A program made the translations under genes and the position numbers. This document shows positions 45,737 through 54,498 of a DNA stretch of 64,000 bases, piece by piece. The first letter of the stretch is position 1, and every line of letters starts with the position of its first letter. The stretch is from Anaerofustis sp. Lineage in GTDB: Bacteria > Bacillota > Clostridia > Eubacteriales > Anaerofustaceae. The DNA lies in the NCBI RefSeq assembly GCF_019420015.1, contig NZ_JAHZIA010000008.1, positions 1 through 64,000 on the forward strand, read 5' to 3'. The notes under the pieces are model-generated. The model saw only the letters and a program-made list of their open reading frames with translations. It made no database searches and was not told the origin of the DNA.

Positions 45737-46435
45737 CTATTTCCTGCTGGATAGAATTTCCTGTGCATAAATCAAATCTTCCGGTGTTGTTATTTTTATA
45801 TTGTTGTAAGAACCTTTTATTATCTTAACTTTTACATTATTCTGCTCCACAAGAAAAGAATCGTCTGTTCCTACTATTCCCTTTTCTTCAGCATTTTTAT
45901 ATGCATCTTTTAAAATTTCAGATTTAAAGACCTGAGGTGTTCTTATATTGTAAAGAGAACTTCTTTCAACCGTTCCTGATACAAAACCATTTTCATCGGC
46001 TTGTTTGACCGTCTCTTTTACGGGCACCCCTAAAACGCATCCTCCGAACTTCTTTGCTCCGAGTACGGTATTTATTATCTCTTTATTTGATATAAGAGGT
46101 CTTGCCCCGTCATGTACAGATATAATGGTACATCTCTCGTCTACCTTTTTTACTGCATTATATACAGACGCCTGTCTGGTTTTTCCGCCTATTACAAGTT
46201 TATAAGGCTTTTTAATTTTATATTCTTTTAAAACTTTGTTTTTAAATAACTTTTCTTCATTATCCGCCACAACAATCAATATTTCGTCAATATACGGACA
46301 TTTATCAAAAGCCGTTATAGTATGAGTAAGAATCGTTTTGTTATCAAGGGTAATATATTGCTTATTTATACTTTTACCCATTCTCGTACCCCTTCCGGCT
46401 GCGGGAATTATTACACTTACAAAATCTTCATTCAT
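45737..46435 (-). CDS. ispD: 2-C-methyl-D-erythritol 4-phosphate cytidylyltransferase
   Basis: Third enzyme of the MEP isoprenoid pathway: joins MEP and CTP. It is 232 residues. The nucleotide loop is PAAGRGTRMGKSINKQY near the N-terminus, ISVHDGARPLIS near 105 and AKKFGGCVLGVPVKETVK near 130. The ATG at 46435 follows GAGGAG; the longer frame starts with TTG overlapping that site. No ispF fusion. Confidence 0.95.
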   Translation of the reverse strand: MNEDFVSVIIPAAGRGTRMGKSINKQYITLDNKTILTHTITAFDKCPYIDEILIVVADNEEKLFKNKVLKEYKIKKPYKLVIGGKTRQASVYNAVKKVDERCTIISVHDGARPLISNKEIINTVLGAKKFGGCVLGVPVKETVKQADENGFVSGTVERSSLYNIRTPQVFKSEILKDAYKNAEEKGIVGTDDSFLVEQNNVKVKIIKGSYNNIKITTPEDLIYAQEILSSRK

Positions 46436-46468
46436 GTATATACTCCTCAAAGAATAAATAATATATTA

Positions 46469-47143
46469 TTATAACATATTTTCTTCCATAAATGAAAAGT
46501 AATTGTCTTTACCTATAATAACATGATCCAAAACCTTTATTCCTAACAACTCTCCCGCTTCAACCAACCTCTTCGTCAAAGACTTATCTTGGTCTGAGGG
46601 TTTTGAATCCCCGCTTGGATGATTATGCGTTAGTATAATCGTATTGGCATTTTTCTTTATTGCATTTTTGAACACTTCTCTTACATGAACCAATGACGTA
46701 TTTATGGTGCCTATTGAAATAAGTTCTATATCTATAATCACATTTTTGGTATTCAATAAAATAACCTTAAAATGTTCCTCACTCAAAAAACTCATATCAT
46801 AAGAAAGCAGATTAACAACATCATCCGTGCAGGTTATCATCTTCTTTTCGTCTTTCTTTAAATACGCTCTTCTTCCTATTTCCAAAGAAGCCAAAATCAT
46901 GGAAGCTTTGATATCCGTCATTCCGGGATTATCATTCTTAAGCTCCTCTTTTGTAACCCCAATCAAATCCCTTAGTGAAGAGCCGTATCTCCTTATTACA
47001 TTTTCGGATAACTCAATAACGGTTTTTGTAGAATCTCCTTTTCTGAGAATCAAAGAAATAAGTTCTTTATCCTCAAGTTCACCTATACCTTCTTCAAATA
47101 ATTTTTTTTCAATATTATATATTATTTCTTTATCTGTCTTCAT
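46469..47143 (-). CDS. radC: RadC family JAB-domain protein
   Basis: A 224-residue protein of the RadC (UPF0758) family. N-terminal helix-hairpin-helix region, then a JAB metalloprotease-like domain with SIGTINTSLVHVREVFKNAI and the metal motif HNHPSGDSKPSDQD. Function unproven in the family despite the name. It lies between maf and ispD, a common Firmicutes neighbourhood. Confidence 0.95.
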   Translation of the reverse strand: MKTDKEIIYNIEKKLFEEGIGELEDKELISLILRKGDSTKTVIELSENVIRRYGSSLRDLIGVTKEELKNDNPGMTDIKASMILASLEIGRRAYLKKDEKKMITCTDDVVNLLSYDMSFLSEEHFKVILLNTKNVIIDIELISIGTINTSLVHVREVFKNAIKKNANTIILTHNHPSGDSKPSDQDKSLTKRLVEAGELLGIKVLDHVIIGKDNYFSFMEENML

Positions 47144-47147
47144 TACA

Positions 47148-47705
47148 TTACCTAAAATCTTTCAATATATCATAAAGAACACTTATACTGAGTCCGACTA
47201 CATTGAAATAATCACCTTTTATTCCGCTTATAAATTTACCGGCAACTCCTTGAATTGCATATCCGCCGGCTTTATCATAAGGCTCGTCCGAGCTTATATA
47301 ATCTTCTATTTCTTCCTTAGTAAGTTTCTTAAAAGTAACATAAGTTTCAACACACTCTTTCACAACTTTATCATTACTCATCACACACATTCCGCTTATT
47401 ACACTGTGAGTTCTGCCTGAAAGCTTTGATAATATCCTTCTCGCATCTTCTTTGTTTTTTGGTTTTAATAAAACTTCATTGTCAAGATAAACAATTGTAT
47501 CCGCAGATATAATTATTTTATCTTCATTACCGCAAAACACTGCTTCTGCTTTTTTTGATGCTATATTTTTCAAATTTTCATAAACGGATAATTTATCGTC
47601 AAAATTTTCATCTACGTCCGAAACTTCTATCTCAAATTTGACATCAAGCATATTTAAAATATCTTTCCGTCTGGGAGATTTAGACGCCAAAATAATACTT
47701 TTCAT
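47148..47705 (-). CDS. maf: Maf family nucleotide pyrophosphatase
   Basis: Hydrolyses non-canonical or modified NTPs such as dTTP/UTP analogues; the family also affects septation. It is 185 residues, with SIILASKSPRRKDIL at the N-terminus, ISADTIVYLDNEVLLKPKN, and SGRTHSVISG. The ATG at 47705 has GAGG five bases upstream; the longer ORF adds an unlikely N-terminus. First gene of the maf-radC-ispD-E1/E2-like operon. Confidence 0.94.
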   Translation of the reverse strand: MKSIILASKSPRRKDILNMLDVKFEIEVSDVDENFDDKLSVYENLKNIASKKAEAVFCGNEDKIIISADTIVYLDNEVLLKPKNKEDARRILSKLSGRTHSVISGMCVMSNDKVVKECVETYVTFKKLTKEEIEDYISSDEPYDKAGGYAIQGVAGKFISGIKGDYFNVVGLSISVLYDILKDFR

Positions 47706-48048
47706 AAAAACCTCATTTATAATAAATATACCAAAAAACACATATCCTTTCAAGATATATTGTTTCTTATACTATTTAATTCAACAGCTTTTACGCTTTT
47801 TACATTTTAAATGATGTGTGAGTCTAAAAAAAGATATAATCAATAATAGATTAATATTCATTATGTATTTCAAAACACCATAAAACAAATATTTTATTAG
47901 CATATATAATTTAGTTATACAATATAAACAGACATATGTTTAAAACATATTTTATGTCTTTGTTAATATGGACTTTCACACTCTTAAATGATATAATAAG
48001 GCATTGTTGGAAATTGATGATTTTTAAGATATAAAGGAAAAATTTTAT
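47706..48048. other. 343-bp AT-rich divergent intergenic region
   Basis: Separates the maf and dtd operons. It holds a strong promoter for dtd (47969-47997), and a palindrome, ATATGTTTAAAACATAT, at about 47935-47951 framed by AGACAT and ATGTCT. A second feature, GTGTGAGTC near 47815, is partly complementary to GACTTTCACAC near 47971. No coding sequence is seen. Confidence 0.55.
47969..47997 (+). promoter_or_regulatory. promoter of the dtd operon
   Basis: TGGACT, a 17-bp spacer and TATAAT, 52 bp before the dtd start. The -10 is perfect and the -35 matches four of six. Confidence 0.65.
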
Positions 48049-48498
48049 ATGAAAGCTGTAGTTCAAAGAGTAAGAAATTCAAAAGTATCCGTAAACGGTA
48101 ATATAATATCTCAAATAAATAAAGGTTTCAATGTTTTATTTTGCGCACAGGAAGGCGATACTAAAACCGATGCGGATTATTTGGTAAAAAAGATTTCAAA
48201 CCTAAGAATTTTTGAAGACAACGAAGGCAAAATGAATTTATCCATAAAAGATATTAACGGAGAAATGTTAATTATATCTCAATTTACTCTTGCCGCAAGC
48301 ACCAAAAAAGGTAACAGACCGAGTTTTACAAAAGCAATGAATCCAGATGATGCAAACGAGTTATATGAATATTTTATGGATGAAATAGCAAAACAAAATA
48401 TACCCGTAAAAAAAGGAATGTTTGGCGAAGATATGCTCGTTGAAATAAATAATGACGGTCCTGTTACAATATTGTTTGATACAAAAAATAAGGAGTAA
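48049..48498 (+). CDS. dtd: D-aminoacyl-tRNA deacylase
   Basis: Removes D-amino acids and glycine from mischarged tRNAs. It is 149 residues with the signatures MKAVVQRVRNSKVSV, SQFTLAASTKKGNRPSF and the C-terminal NDGPVTILFDTK. It is transcribed first in a dtd, YueI-like, MBL, hemZ operon. A D-amino-acid editing enzyme is notable beside a D-serine ligase cluster, but dtd is near universal. Confidence 0.97.
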   Translation: MKAVVQRVRNSKVSVNGNIISQINKGFNVLFCAQEGDTKTDADYLVKKISNLRIFEDNEGKMNLSIKDINGEMLIISQFTLAASTKKGNRPSFTKAMNPDDANELYEYFMDEIAKQNIPVKKGMFGEDMLVEINNDGPVTILFDTKNKE

Positions 48499-48501
48499 AA
48501 T

Positions 48502-49029
48502 ATGGGCGAAGAAAGATTGGATGTAAATGAATTTCTTAAAAATGATTTAATGATAGACAATATATGCAAAACGAAAAGAATTCTCGGAGTATTTGAGGAT
48601 GAAATATACTGCTATTTAAAAGGAGATATCGCAGACACAAAAGCAGTTACTTTCTTCATTGAAAAAATAAACAATATTCTCCCGATAAAAAAAATCATCG
48701 TAAGTGAGATGACAGACGATGCAATCCAAACATATCTGGTAGACTATTTTACCAAAAATGATATTTCATTTAAATTTGTCACCGACTACAATGACGAGGA
48801 TGAAGCATATATGATAATCATATGTGAAGAAGATATTCAAAGAGAACCTTTATTATACGAAACGGATATCCCAAGCTCGTATTTAATCAACTTCGGGAAA
48901 ACATTATGTAAAAAACATATGGCAATACTTACTGAACTTGATCCTGAAATGGCAAAATATTATAAAAAGGAAACCTTCCTTACAAAAGGAAATTGCGTAA
49001 TATGCAAGGAAGAAGAGAGGAGAAAATAA
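48502..49029 (+). CDS. YueI/DUF1694-like protein with cysteine-containing tail
   Basis: A 175-residue protein. The core (about 5-115) matches the YueI (DUF1694) outline: NEFLKNDLMIDNICKTKRIL then GVFEDEIYCYLKGDIADTK. Residues 130-175 form an extra tail (CKKHMAILTELDPEM and TKGNCVICKEEE) with three cysteines. Function unknown. It starts three bases after dtd and ends one base before the MBL gene, so it belongs to this operon. The family call is tentative. Confidence 0.5.
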   Translation: MGEERLDVNEFLKNDLMIDNICKTKRILGVFEDEIYCYLKGDIADTKAVTFFIEKINNILPIKKIIVSEMTDDAIQTYLVDYFTKNDISFKFVTDYNDEDEAYMIIICEEDIQREPLLYETDIPSSYLINFGKTLCKKHMAILTELDPEMAKYYKKETFLTKGNCVICKEEERRK

Positions 49030-49030
49030 C

Positions 49031-49657
49031 ATGGATATAAAAGCATTCCAACTTGGTCCTGTAGGAACAAACTGTTATATACTTACAAAAAACGGACATT
49101 CAATAATAATAGATCCGGGACATAATGACGAAAGATTGCTGGATTATATAAAAAAAGAAAATTTAAATATAGAAAAAATTCTTCTTACTCACGGACATTT
49201 CGATCATATCGCAGGAGTCGATATGATAAGAAACGAAATCGGAGCAAAAGTTTATATTCATGAACAAGACAATGAAATGTTGTTAAATCCAAACAAAAAT
49301 GGCTCTGCGCTTATGATGGGAATGAATATAACAATAAAAGATGCCGACGAATTCGTTTATGATGATGAAAAAATCGATTTTGAGGGAAGTACAATAGAAG
49401 TAATTTATACTCCCGGACATTCTAAAGGCGGAGTATGCTATAAAATAGATGATGCAGGAGTCATATTCTGCGGTGATACATTGTTTTACCGTTCAATAGG
49501 AAGAACAGATCTATATGGAGGAAGTATCGAAGAACTGGAAAGCTCCATAAGAAATAAAATTTATACTCTAAATAAAAACTATACTCTTTTGTCAGGACAC
49601 GGAGAGGCAACAACCATTGAAGATGAAAAAAAATCAAACGGGTTTTTCAGAGCATAA
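49031..49657 (+). CDS. metallo-beta-lactamase-fold hydrolase (glyoxalase II-like)
   Basis: A 208-residue protein with the zinc motif THGHFDHIAG (about 54-63), a metal His in TPGHSKGG (near 137), and FCGDTLFYRSIGR further on. It resembles hydroxyacylglutathione-hydrolase-like MBL proteins commonly placed between dtd and hemZ in Clostridia. Substrate not known. Confidence 0.9.
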   Translation: MDIKAFQLGPVGTNCYILTKNGHSIIIDPGHNDERLLDYIKKENLNIEKILLTHGHFDHIAGVDMIRNEIGAKVYIHEQDNEMLLNPNKNGSALMMGMNITIKDADEFVYDDEKIDFEGSTIEVIYTPGHSKGGVCYKIDDAGVIFCGDTLFYRSIGRTDLYGGSIEELESSIRNKIYTLNKNYTLLSGHGEATTIEDEKKSNGFFRA

Positions 49658-51007
49658 ATGAATATAACTACCGATAATAACATAAAAGAAATTCACGTTC
49701 GTGAAATACTTCAAATGTTTTACCCTGATAAGTATAAAAATATCAAAATAAAATTATACTTACAGGGTAATTTTATATATTTAGAGTACAAAGAAAAAAC
49801 ATACAAAGAAAGAGTAACACTTTCTCTCAAAAATACAACAAAAAGATTGGTATACAAAGTACTGCAAAAAGAAACAGGCAAATCCTTCCCCTACGGAGTA
49901 TTGACCGGAGTAAAACCCATAAATATACTAAACTTATACAGTAATGAAACAATAGAGGAAGTAAAAAAAGTTCTTTCCCAAAATTACCTTATGTATGACG
50001 AAAAGATAAACCTGCTTTTGGAAACCAAGAAGAATCAAGAAAAACTCATAAACGATAAACTCGCAAGCTTGTATATCCATATACCTTTTTGCCCAAAAAG
50101 ATGTTCTTATTGTTCATTTCCTTCCAAAATATTAAATGAAACAAGCAAAGAGCTGGATATATATACCGACTGCCTAATAAAAGAAATCAAGAGCCTAAAA
50201 AATATAATCAAAGAAAAAAATATTTTTCTGGATTCCATATATATTGGAGGCGGAACTCCGGGAATACTAAAAGAAAGCAATCTAGATAAACTGCTTTCGA
50301 ATATAAACAAATATATAAATATTGATACAGAATTTACTTTTGAGCTTGGAAGAGCAGATTTATTGACAAAAGAAAAACTGGAAATATTAAAAAAACAAAG
50401 AGTAACGAGAGTCTGCCTAAACCCACAGTCGATGACGGATGAAGTACTAATAAATTGTAACAGAAATATCAAAACAAAAGATTTTACAGAAGGCATAAAA
50501 TTGATAAAAAAATACGGTTTCATAATAAATTCCGATTTAATTATGGGACTAAATGACGATATAGAATCATTTTTTGAAGAAGTAAATAAACTTGTTAACA
50601 TGGATATAGATAATATAACAATACATACTTTGGCATTAAAAAGAGGAAGTGCATTAGACACCATAAAATTCGAAAACGAAGATTTTCAAAACACACAAAA
50701 AAGATGTTTTCAGTTATTAAAAAACAAAGGATACAATCCTTATTATTTATACAAACAAAAACAAAGCCTTTGTATGGGAGAAAATGTGGGATTTAGTAAA
50801 CAAGAAAAAGAGTGTATATACAATATAAAAACAATGAAAGATAAAAGCACCATACTTGCAATCGGAGCAGGAGGTGCCGGTAAAATATATAACAAATCTC
50901 AAGACAAAACATACAGGATAAACACAACAAAAGATACAAACATATACATGAAAAATATAGACAGTATAATAAAAGAAAAGGAAAAAGAATACTCTATGTA
51001 TATATAA
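49658..51007 (+). CDS. hemZ: coproporphyrinogen dehydrogenase HemZ (radical SAM)
   Basis: A 449-residue radical SAM enzyme of the HemZ group (oxygen-independent coproporphyrinogen III oxidase-like). The CxxxCxxC motif is CPKRCSYC at about 145-152, followed by YIGGGTPGIL. An N-terminal domain (1-140) is typical of HemZ. The gene begins with the base after the MBL stop. No other haem genes are in the window and it ends at a terminator. Confidence 0.9.
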   Translation: MNITTDNNIKEIHVREILQMFYPDKYKNIKIKLYLQGNFIYLEYKEKTYKERVTLSLKNTTKRLVYKVLQKETGKSFPYGVLTGVKPINILNLYSNETIEEVKKVLSQNYLMYDEKINLLLETKKNQEKLINDKLASLYIHIPFCPKRCSYCSFPSKILNETSKELDIYTDCLIKEIKSLKNIIKEKNIFLDSIYIGGGTPGILKESNLDKLLSNINKYINIDTEFTFELGRADLLTKEKLEILKKQRVTRVCLNPQSMTDEVLINCNRNIKTKDFTEGIKLIKKYGFIINSDLIMGLNDDIESFFEEVNKLVNMDIDNITIHTLALKRGSALDTIKFENEDFQNTQKRCFQLLKNKGYNPYYLYKQKQSLCMGENVGFSKQEKECIYNIKTMKDKSTILAIGAGGAGKIYNKSQDKTYRINTTKDTNIYMKNIDSIIKEKEKEYSMYI

Positions 51008-51056
51008 TAGAGTACTGCTTATGAAAAATACTTAATAATAATTTTATTATAATCAA

Positions 51057-51094
51057 ATTCTGCATATGGGATTTATATTTCCCATATACAGAAT
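51057..51094. terminator. bidirectional terminator, hemZ / Dabb gene
   Basis: A long imperfect hairpin: ATTCTG and CATATGGGA pair with TCCCATAT and CAGAAT around an AT loop. A T-rich stretch follows on the plus strand. Confidence 0.65.
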
Positions 51095-51111
51095 AAAAAT
51101 AATTTTTAATT

Positions 51112-51405
51112 TTAATCTATCACATAATCCACAGAAATGCTGCTTTCTCTCACTTTATGCATATAACTCTTCACAACATCCACATGATAATGATCATTTT
51201 GATATATATCAAGGTCTTCTTTGTTATTTAAAATAACCTCAAGAATAATATCATACGATCTGTCAGAATGAAGGAAATCTATTCCGACTTTTATATCTTT
51301 TATCACATCAACATGATTCTCCATTGACATTAAAGTTTCTTTTGCCATTTTACAGGATTTATCACTGCTATCTTTTAATTTGAAACAAACAATATGCTTT
51401 ATCAT
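51112..51405 (-). CDS. Dabb (stress-responsive A/B barrel) protein
   Basis: A 97-residue single Dabb domain: IKHIVCFKLKDSSD at the N-terminus, VDVIKDIKVGIDF and YHVDVVKSYMHKV. These dimeric ferredoxin-like barrels have varied roles. It is 19 bp after the mrp gene and probably co-transcribed. Confidence 0.88.
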   Translation of the reverse strand: MIKHIVCFKLKDSSDKSCKMAKETLMSMENHVDVIKDIKVGIDFLHSDRSYDIILEVILNNKEDLDIYQNDHYHVDVVKSYMHKVRESSISVDYVID

Positions 51406-51424
51406 CAGACTACTTTCCCTGCCT

Positions 51425-52252
51425 CTACAATTTTTTTAATTTTTCCAAAGCACTACTCAAATAAGGCTTATCCAATTGCTCAATCTTACCCTCATCGCAT
51501 TTCTGTGCTATTTGAGGATCAATAGGTATACTTGCAAGGACATCCAATCCATATTTGTCTGCAATTTCATTTACATGGCTTTTCCCGAATACACTGATTT
51601 TTTCACCACATCCTGGACATTCTATATAGCTCATATTTTCAACGAGACCCAAAACATTTATATTCATCATATTCGCCATATGAACTGCCTTTTCAACGAT
51701 CATTGAAACCAATTCCTGCGGAGAGGCAACAATTATAATTCCGTCAACGGGAATCGTTTGAAATACGGTAAGAGGAACATCTCCTGTTCCTGGAGGCATA
51801 TCAACAAACATATAATCAATATCTTCCCATATAATATCAGTCCAAAACTGCCCTACGGCACCTGCTATAACAGGACCTCTCCAAACAACGGGTTTAGTAT
51901 CGTCATCCAAAAGAAGATTTATAGACATAATATCAACCCCGCCTTCACTCTTCTTAGGATAAGCGCCTTCCTTAGTCGCATAAACATTACCGCTTACACC
52001 GAAAATTTTAGGTATTGATGGACCTGTTATATCGGCATCCAAAACTCCTACATTGTATCCCTCTTTTCTCATTCCGCTTGCCAAAAGAGATGTAACTAAA
52101 GACTTACCTACTCCCCCTTTTCCGCTTACAACACCTATAACTTTTTTTATATTGCTTTTCCTATGGGGTTTCACAAGAAAATCTTCTCTGCTTTGCTCTC
52201 TTGATGAACAATTTGCAGAACAATTTGAACAATCATGTGAACATTCACTCAT
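51425..52252 (-). CDS. mrp: Mrp/NBP35 family iron-sulfur carrier ATPase
   Basis: A 275-residue P-loop ATPase. It starts with a cysteine-rich tail (CSHDCSNCSANC, residues 4-15), then VVSGKGGVGKSLVTSLLAS (deviant Walker A), DADITGPSIPKIFG and MPPGTGDVPLTVFQ. ECPGCGE supplies the bridging CxxC near residue 212. Assembles or carries Fe-S clusters by family precedent; this fits the Fe-S enzymes elsewhere in the window. Confidence 0.93.
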   Translation of the reverse strand: MSECSHDCSNCSANCSSREQSREDFLVKPHRKSNIKKVIGVVSGKGGVGKSLVTSLLASGMRKEGYNVGVLDADITGPSIPKIFGVSGNVYATKEGAYPKKSEGGVDIMSINLLLDDDTKPVVWRGPVIAGAVGQFWTDIIWEDIDYMFVDMPPGTGDVPLTVFQTIPVDGIIIVASPQELVSMIVEKAVHMANMMNINVLGLVENMSYIECPGCGEKISVFGKSHVNEIADKYGLDVLASIPIDPQIAQKCDEGKIEQLDKPYLSSALEKLKKL

Positions 52253-52378
52253 TACAACATTACCTCTTTAATCAATATTAATTTTCATTTTCTATACATT
52301 ATAGCACTAATACTTTATTTTTTATACATATAAAACGAAATTTAGAAATAAATTAAAGAATAAAGCATATAAAATACA

Positions 52379-53485
52379 TTATATAATCACTCTTGATACT
52401 CTTTTCGACAAACGACTTACAATTTCGTTTGAAATTGTATCCCCCAAATCTGCCATATCCATTACACTGATATTTTCATCTATTAAAACAACTTCATCTC
52501 CAATCTTTACCTCATTTATATTACTTACATCAACAAAAAGCTGATCCATACAAATCCGTCCAACTATTTTTGCTCTTCTGCCACCTATCAAAACATACCC
52601 TCTATTTGAAAGGTTTCTTGGGATACCGTCTGCATACCCTATACATACAACTGCTATTTTCATTTTTTTATCTGCTTTAAAATCAAGTCCATACCCTAAT
52701 CTTTCTTTAACACCAATATCCCTAACAAGCTCTACTCTGGACTTCAACGTCATAACACATTTAAGGTTAATATCACACAGAACCTTATCTTCACTTTTAC
52801 TGTAAATACCATAAAGAGCAATACCTATTCTTGCATAATCATATTTTAAACTCGGATAATTCAAGACCCCATAACTGCCTTGAATATGATATTTTAAATT
52901 TTTATACCCTCTTTCTATTAAAAATTTTCTAACTTCTTCAAACCTCTTTATCTGAAGTTTTGTAAACATAATATCATTTTTATCTATACTGTCACTTACA
53001 CATAAATGACTAAACACACCTTCAACGTTTAAATGTTTTAAAGTTAGTATATCTAAAATCCTATTGACAGAATAAAAACTTTCCCCAAGCCTATGCATAC
53101 CTGTATCAACTGCAATATGAACTTTAATATCTATTTTGCTATCATCAAGCATTAATGCGTATTCATAATTAATAACAGTTTGAGTTAAATCATACAATTT
53201 AATAAGATATACAAAATTCACATCTGTATACCCAAGAATCAATATATTCCCGACTATACCATTCTTACGAAGTCTTATACCCTCATCTAAACTAGCCACA
53301 CAAAAATCATACACTCCCGCTTCATTTAAAATGCTTGCAACCTCAACATCTCCATGACCATAGGCATTGGCTTTTATTGCAGGCATCAACTTACAACCAT
53401 CCCCTATTATTTTTCTAAATTGGTTTACATTATAAATTAAATTATCTCGATTTATTTCTATCCAAGCTCTTTTATAATTTTCCAC
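52379..53485 (-). CDS. vanT: alanine/serine racemase, C-terminal half of a split VanT
   Basis: A 368-residue PLP racemase. It begins NYKRAWIEINRDNLIYN, and has the PLP lysine in PAIKANAYGHG (Lys38) and the catalytic tyrosine in KERLGYGLDF. In VanT this domain is fused behind a membrane domain; here it starts at a GTG inside the end of the membrane gene, 14 bp overlapping and in the +1 frame, with GAGGG seven bases upstream. It probably makes D-Ser and/or D-Ala for the adjacent ligase. No second alr is in the window. Confidence 0.82.
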   Translation of the reverse strand: MENYKRAWIEINRDNLIYNVNQFRKIIGDGCKLMPAIKANAYGHGDVEVASILNEAGVYDFCVASLDEGIRLRKNGIVGNILILGYTDVNFVYLIKLYDLTQTVINYEYALMLDDSKIDIKVHIAVDTGMHRLGESFYSVNRILDILTLKHLNVEGVFSHLCVSDSIDKNDIMFTKLQIKRFEEVRKFLIERGYKNLKYHIQGSYGVLNYPSLKYDYARIGIALYGIYSKSEDKVLCDINLKCVMTLKSRVELVRDIGVKERLGYGLDFKADKKMKIAVVCIGYADGIPRNLSNRGYVLIGGRRAKIVGRICMDQLFVDVSNINEVKIGDEVVLIDENISVMDMADLGDTISNEIVSRLSKRVSRVII

Positions 53486-54497
53486 TTATTAACCCTCTAT
53501 AAGAAAATAACTTCCTGAGCATATCAGAAAACAAATAAGAAAAAATGCAAACCAAAATATAAAATAATATCGAGTTATTTATTACAATATTTAAAAATAC
53601 AACATTTTTAAATATGAACCTACATAAAACAATCACAAAAGGATGGATTATATAAACATACATAGATAAACTTCTCAATGTTTTTTTATTCCCTATATTA
53701 AATCTCAAAATAAAAGAGAACAAAAATATAACTAAAGGAATAAGAAAAACATACATACTGGAATGTCTTTGTAAATTTAATTTTCTAAGCACCCCCGCTT
53801 CAATTAAAAGAAACACAAAAGATATAATCAACCCATAAACATTTACATTTTCTTTAAAGGCTTTTTTTCTGCCTCTGAATAAAATCCCTATCATTAAAAA
53901 TATCGGTGCATAAAAAATTCCGTTTCTCGTATAGTCAAAAAATTTAAAAAGAAAATCATAAAAACACTTTATGTATTTTATATTATATATAGCTCCATAA
54001 TAACTGTCTCCCAAGAGCCCCATAACATATAAAATCAAAGTTATTACAAAAATCTGCTTTAAATCAAATTTTTTACTTAGTATAAATATCAACATACTTC
54101 CCATAATGACAGAAGGCATATACCATAAATGATAAAACGTTCCGTCAAATAAAAACATTTTTAAAATACTGCCCATACTTTTAATATTTTCAAAATGTCC
54201 GGCATATAAATTTATTGGAATATATAATAATGTCGCAACCAAATATAAAACGAGAATCTTTTTTAAAAATGATTTTAATATATTTATACCATCAGAAGAA
54301 GTTAATACCTTATAAAGAACAAAATACCCTGATACCATTAAAAAGAATGGCACCGCAACACGAAACAATACATATGTAATATAAAAATCAAGATTTTCAT
54401 TAATGGAAGATAATGGACCTATATGTATCGCAACAACCATAAACGCGGCAATCAACTTAAAAATATCAATTCCGCCATACCCTATTCTTTTTTCCAT
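53472..54497 (-). CDS. vanT: VanT-type membrane acyltransferase-3 domain protein (N-terminal half of split VanT)
   Basis: A 341-residue membrane protein with about ten helices and an Acyltransferase_3 fold. It begins MEKRIGYGGIDIFKLIAAF, close to the start of VanT of VanG-type operons as I remember it, with AIHIGPLSSI and LFRVAVPFFLMVSGYFVL following. In VanT this part is thought to import serine. The ATG at 54497 follows GGAGAAG and starts one base after the VanXY stop. It ends at a TAA where fused VanT would continue into the racemase. Confidence 0.8.
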   Translation of the reverse strand: MEKRIGYGGIDIFKLIAAFMVVAIHIGPLSSINENLDFYITYVLFRVAVPFFLMVSGYFVLYKVLTSSDGINILKSFLKKILVLYLVATLLYIPINLYAGHFENIKSMGSILKMFLFDGTFYHLWYMPSVIMGSMLIFILSKKFDLKQIFVITLILYVMGLLGDSYYGAIYNIKYIKCFYDFLFKFFDYTRNGIFYAPIFLMIGILFRGRKKAFKENVNVYGLIISFVFLLIEAGVLRKLNLQRHSSMYVFLIPLVIFLFSFILRFNIGNKKTLRSLSMYVYIIHPFVIVLCRFIFKNVVFLNIVINNSILFYILVCIFSYLFSDMLRKLFSYRGLISGKL

Positions 54498-54498
54498 T

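Noticed and set aside
46827..47420. A 197-codon plus-strand frame opposite radC and maf
   Set aside because: Both real genes have full family motifs on the minus strand; the frame has low-complexity Ser/Ile/Phe content typical of an antisense shadow.
50107..50664. A 185-codon minus-strand frame inside hemZ
   Set aside because: It is antisense to the radical SAM core and has no ribosome site.
52379..53485. Ordinary housekeeping alr
   Set aside because: It overlaps the VanT membrane gene and follows VanG and VanXY, so the VanT C-terminal origin fits better, although alanine racemization cannot be excluded.
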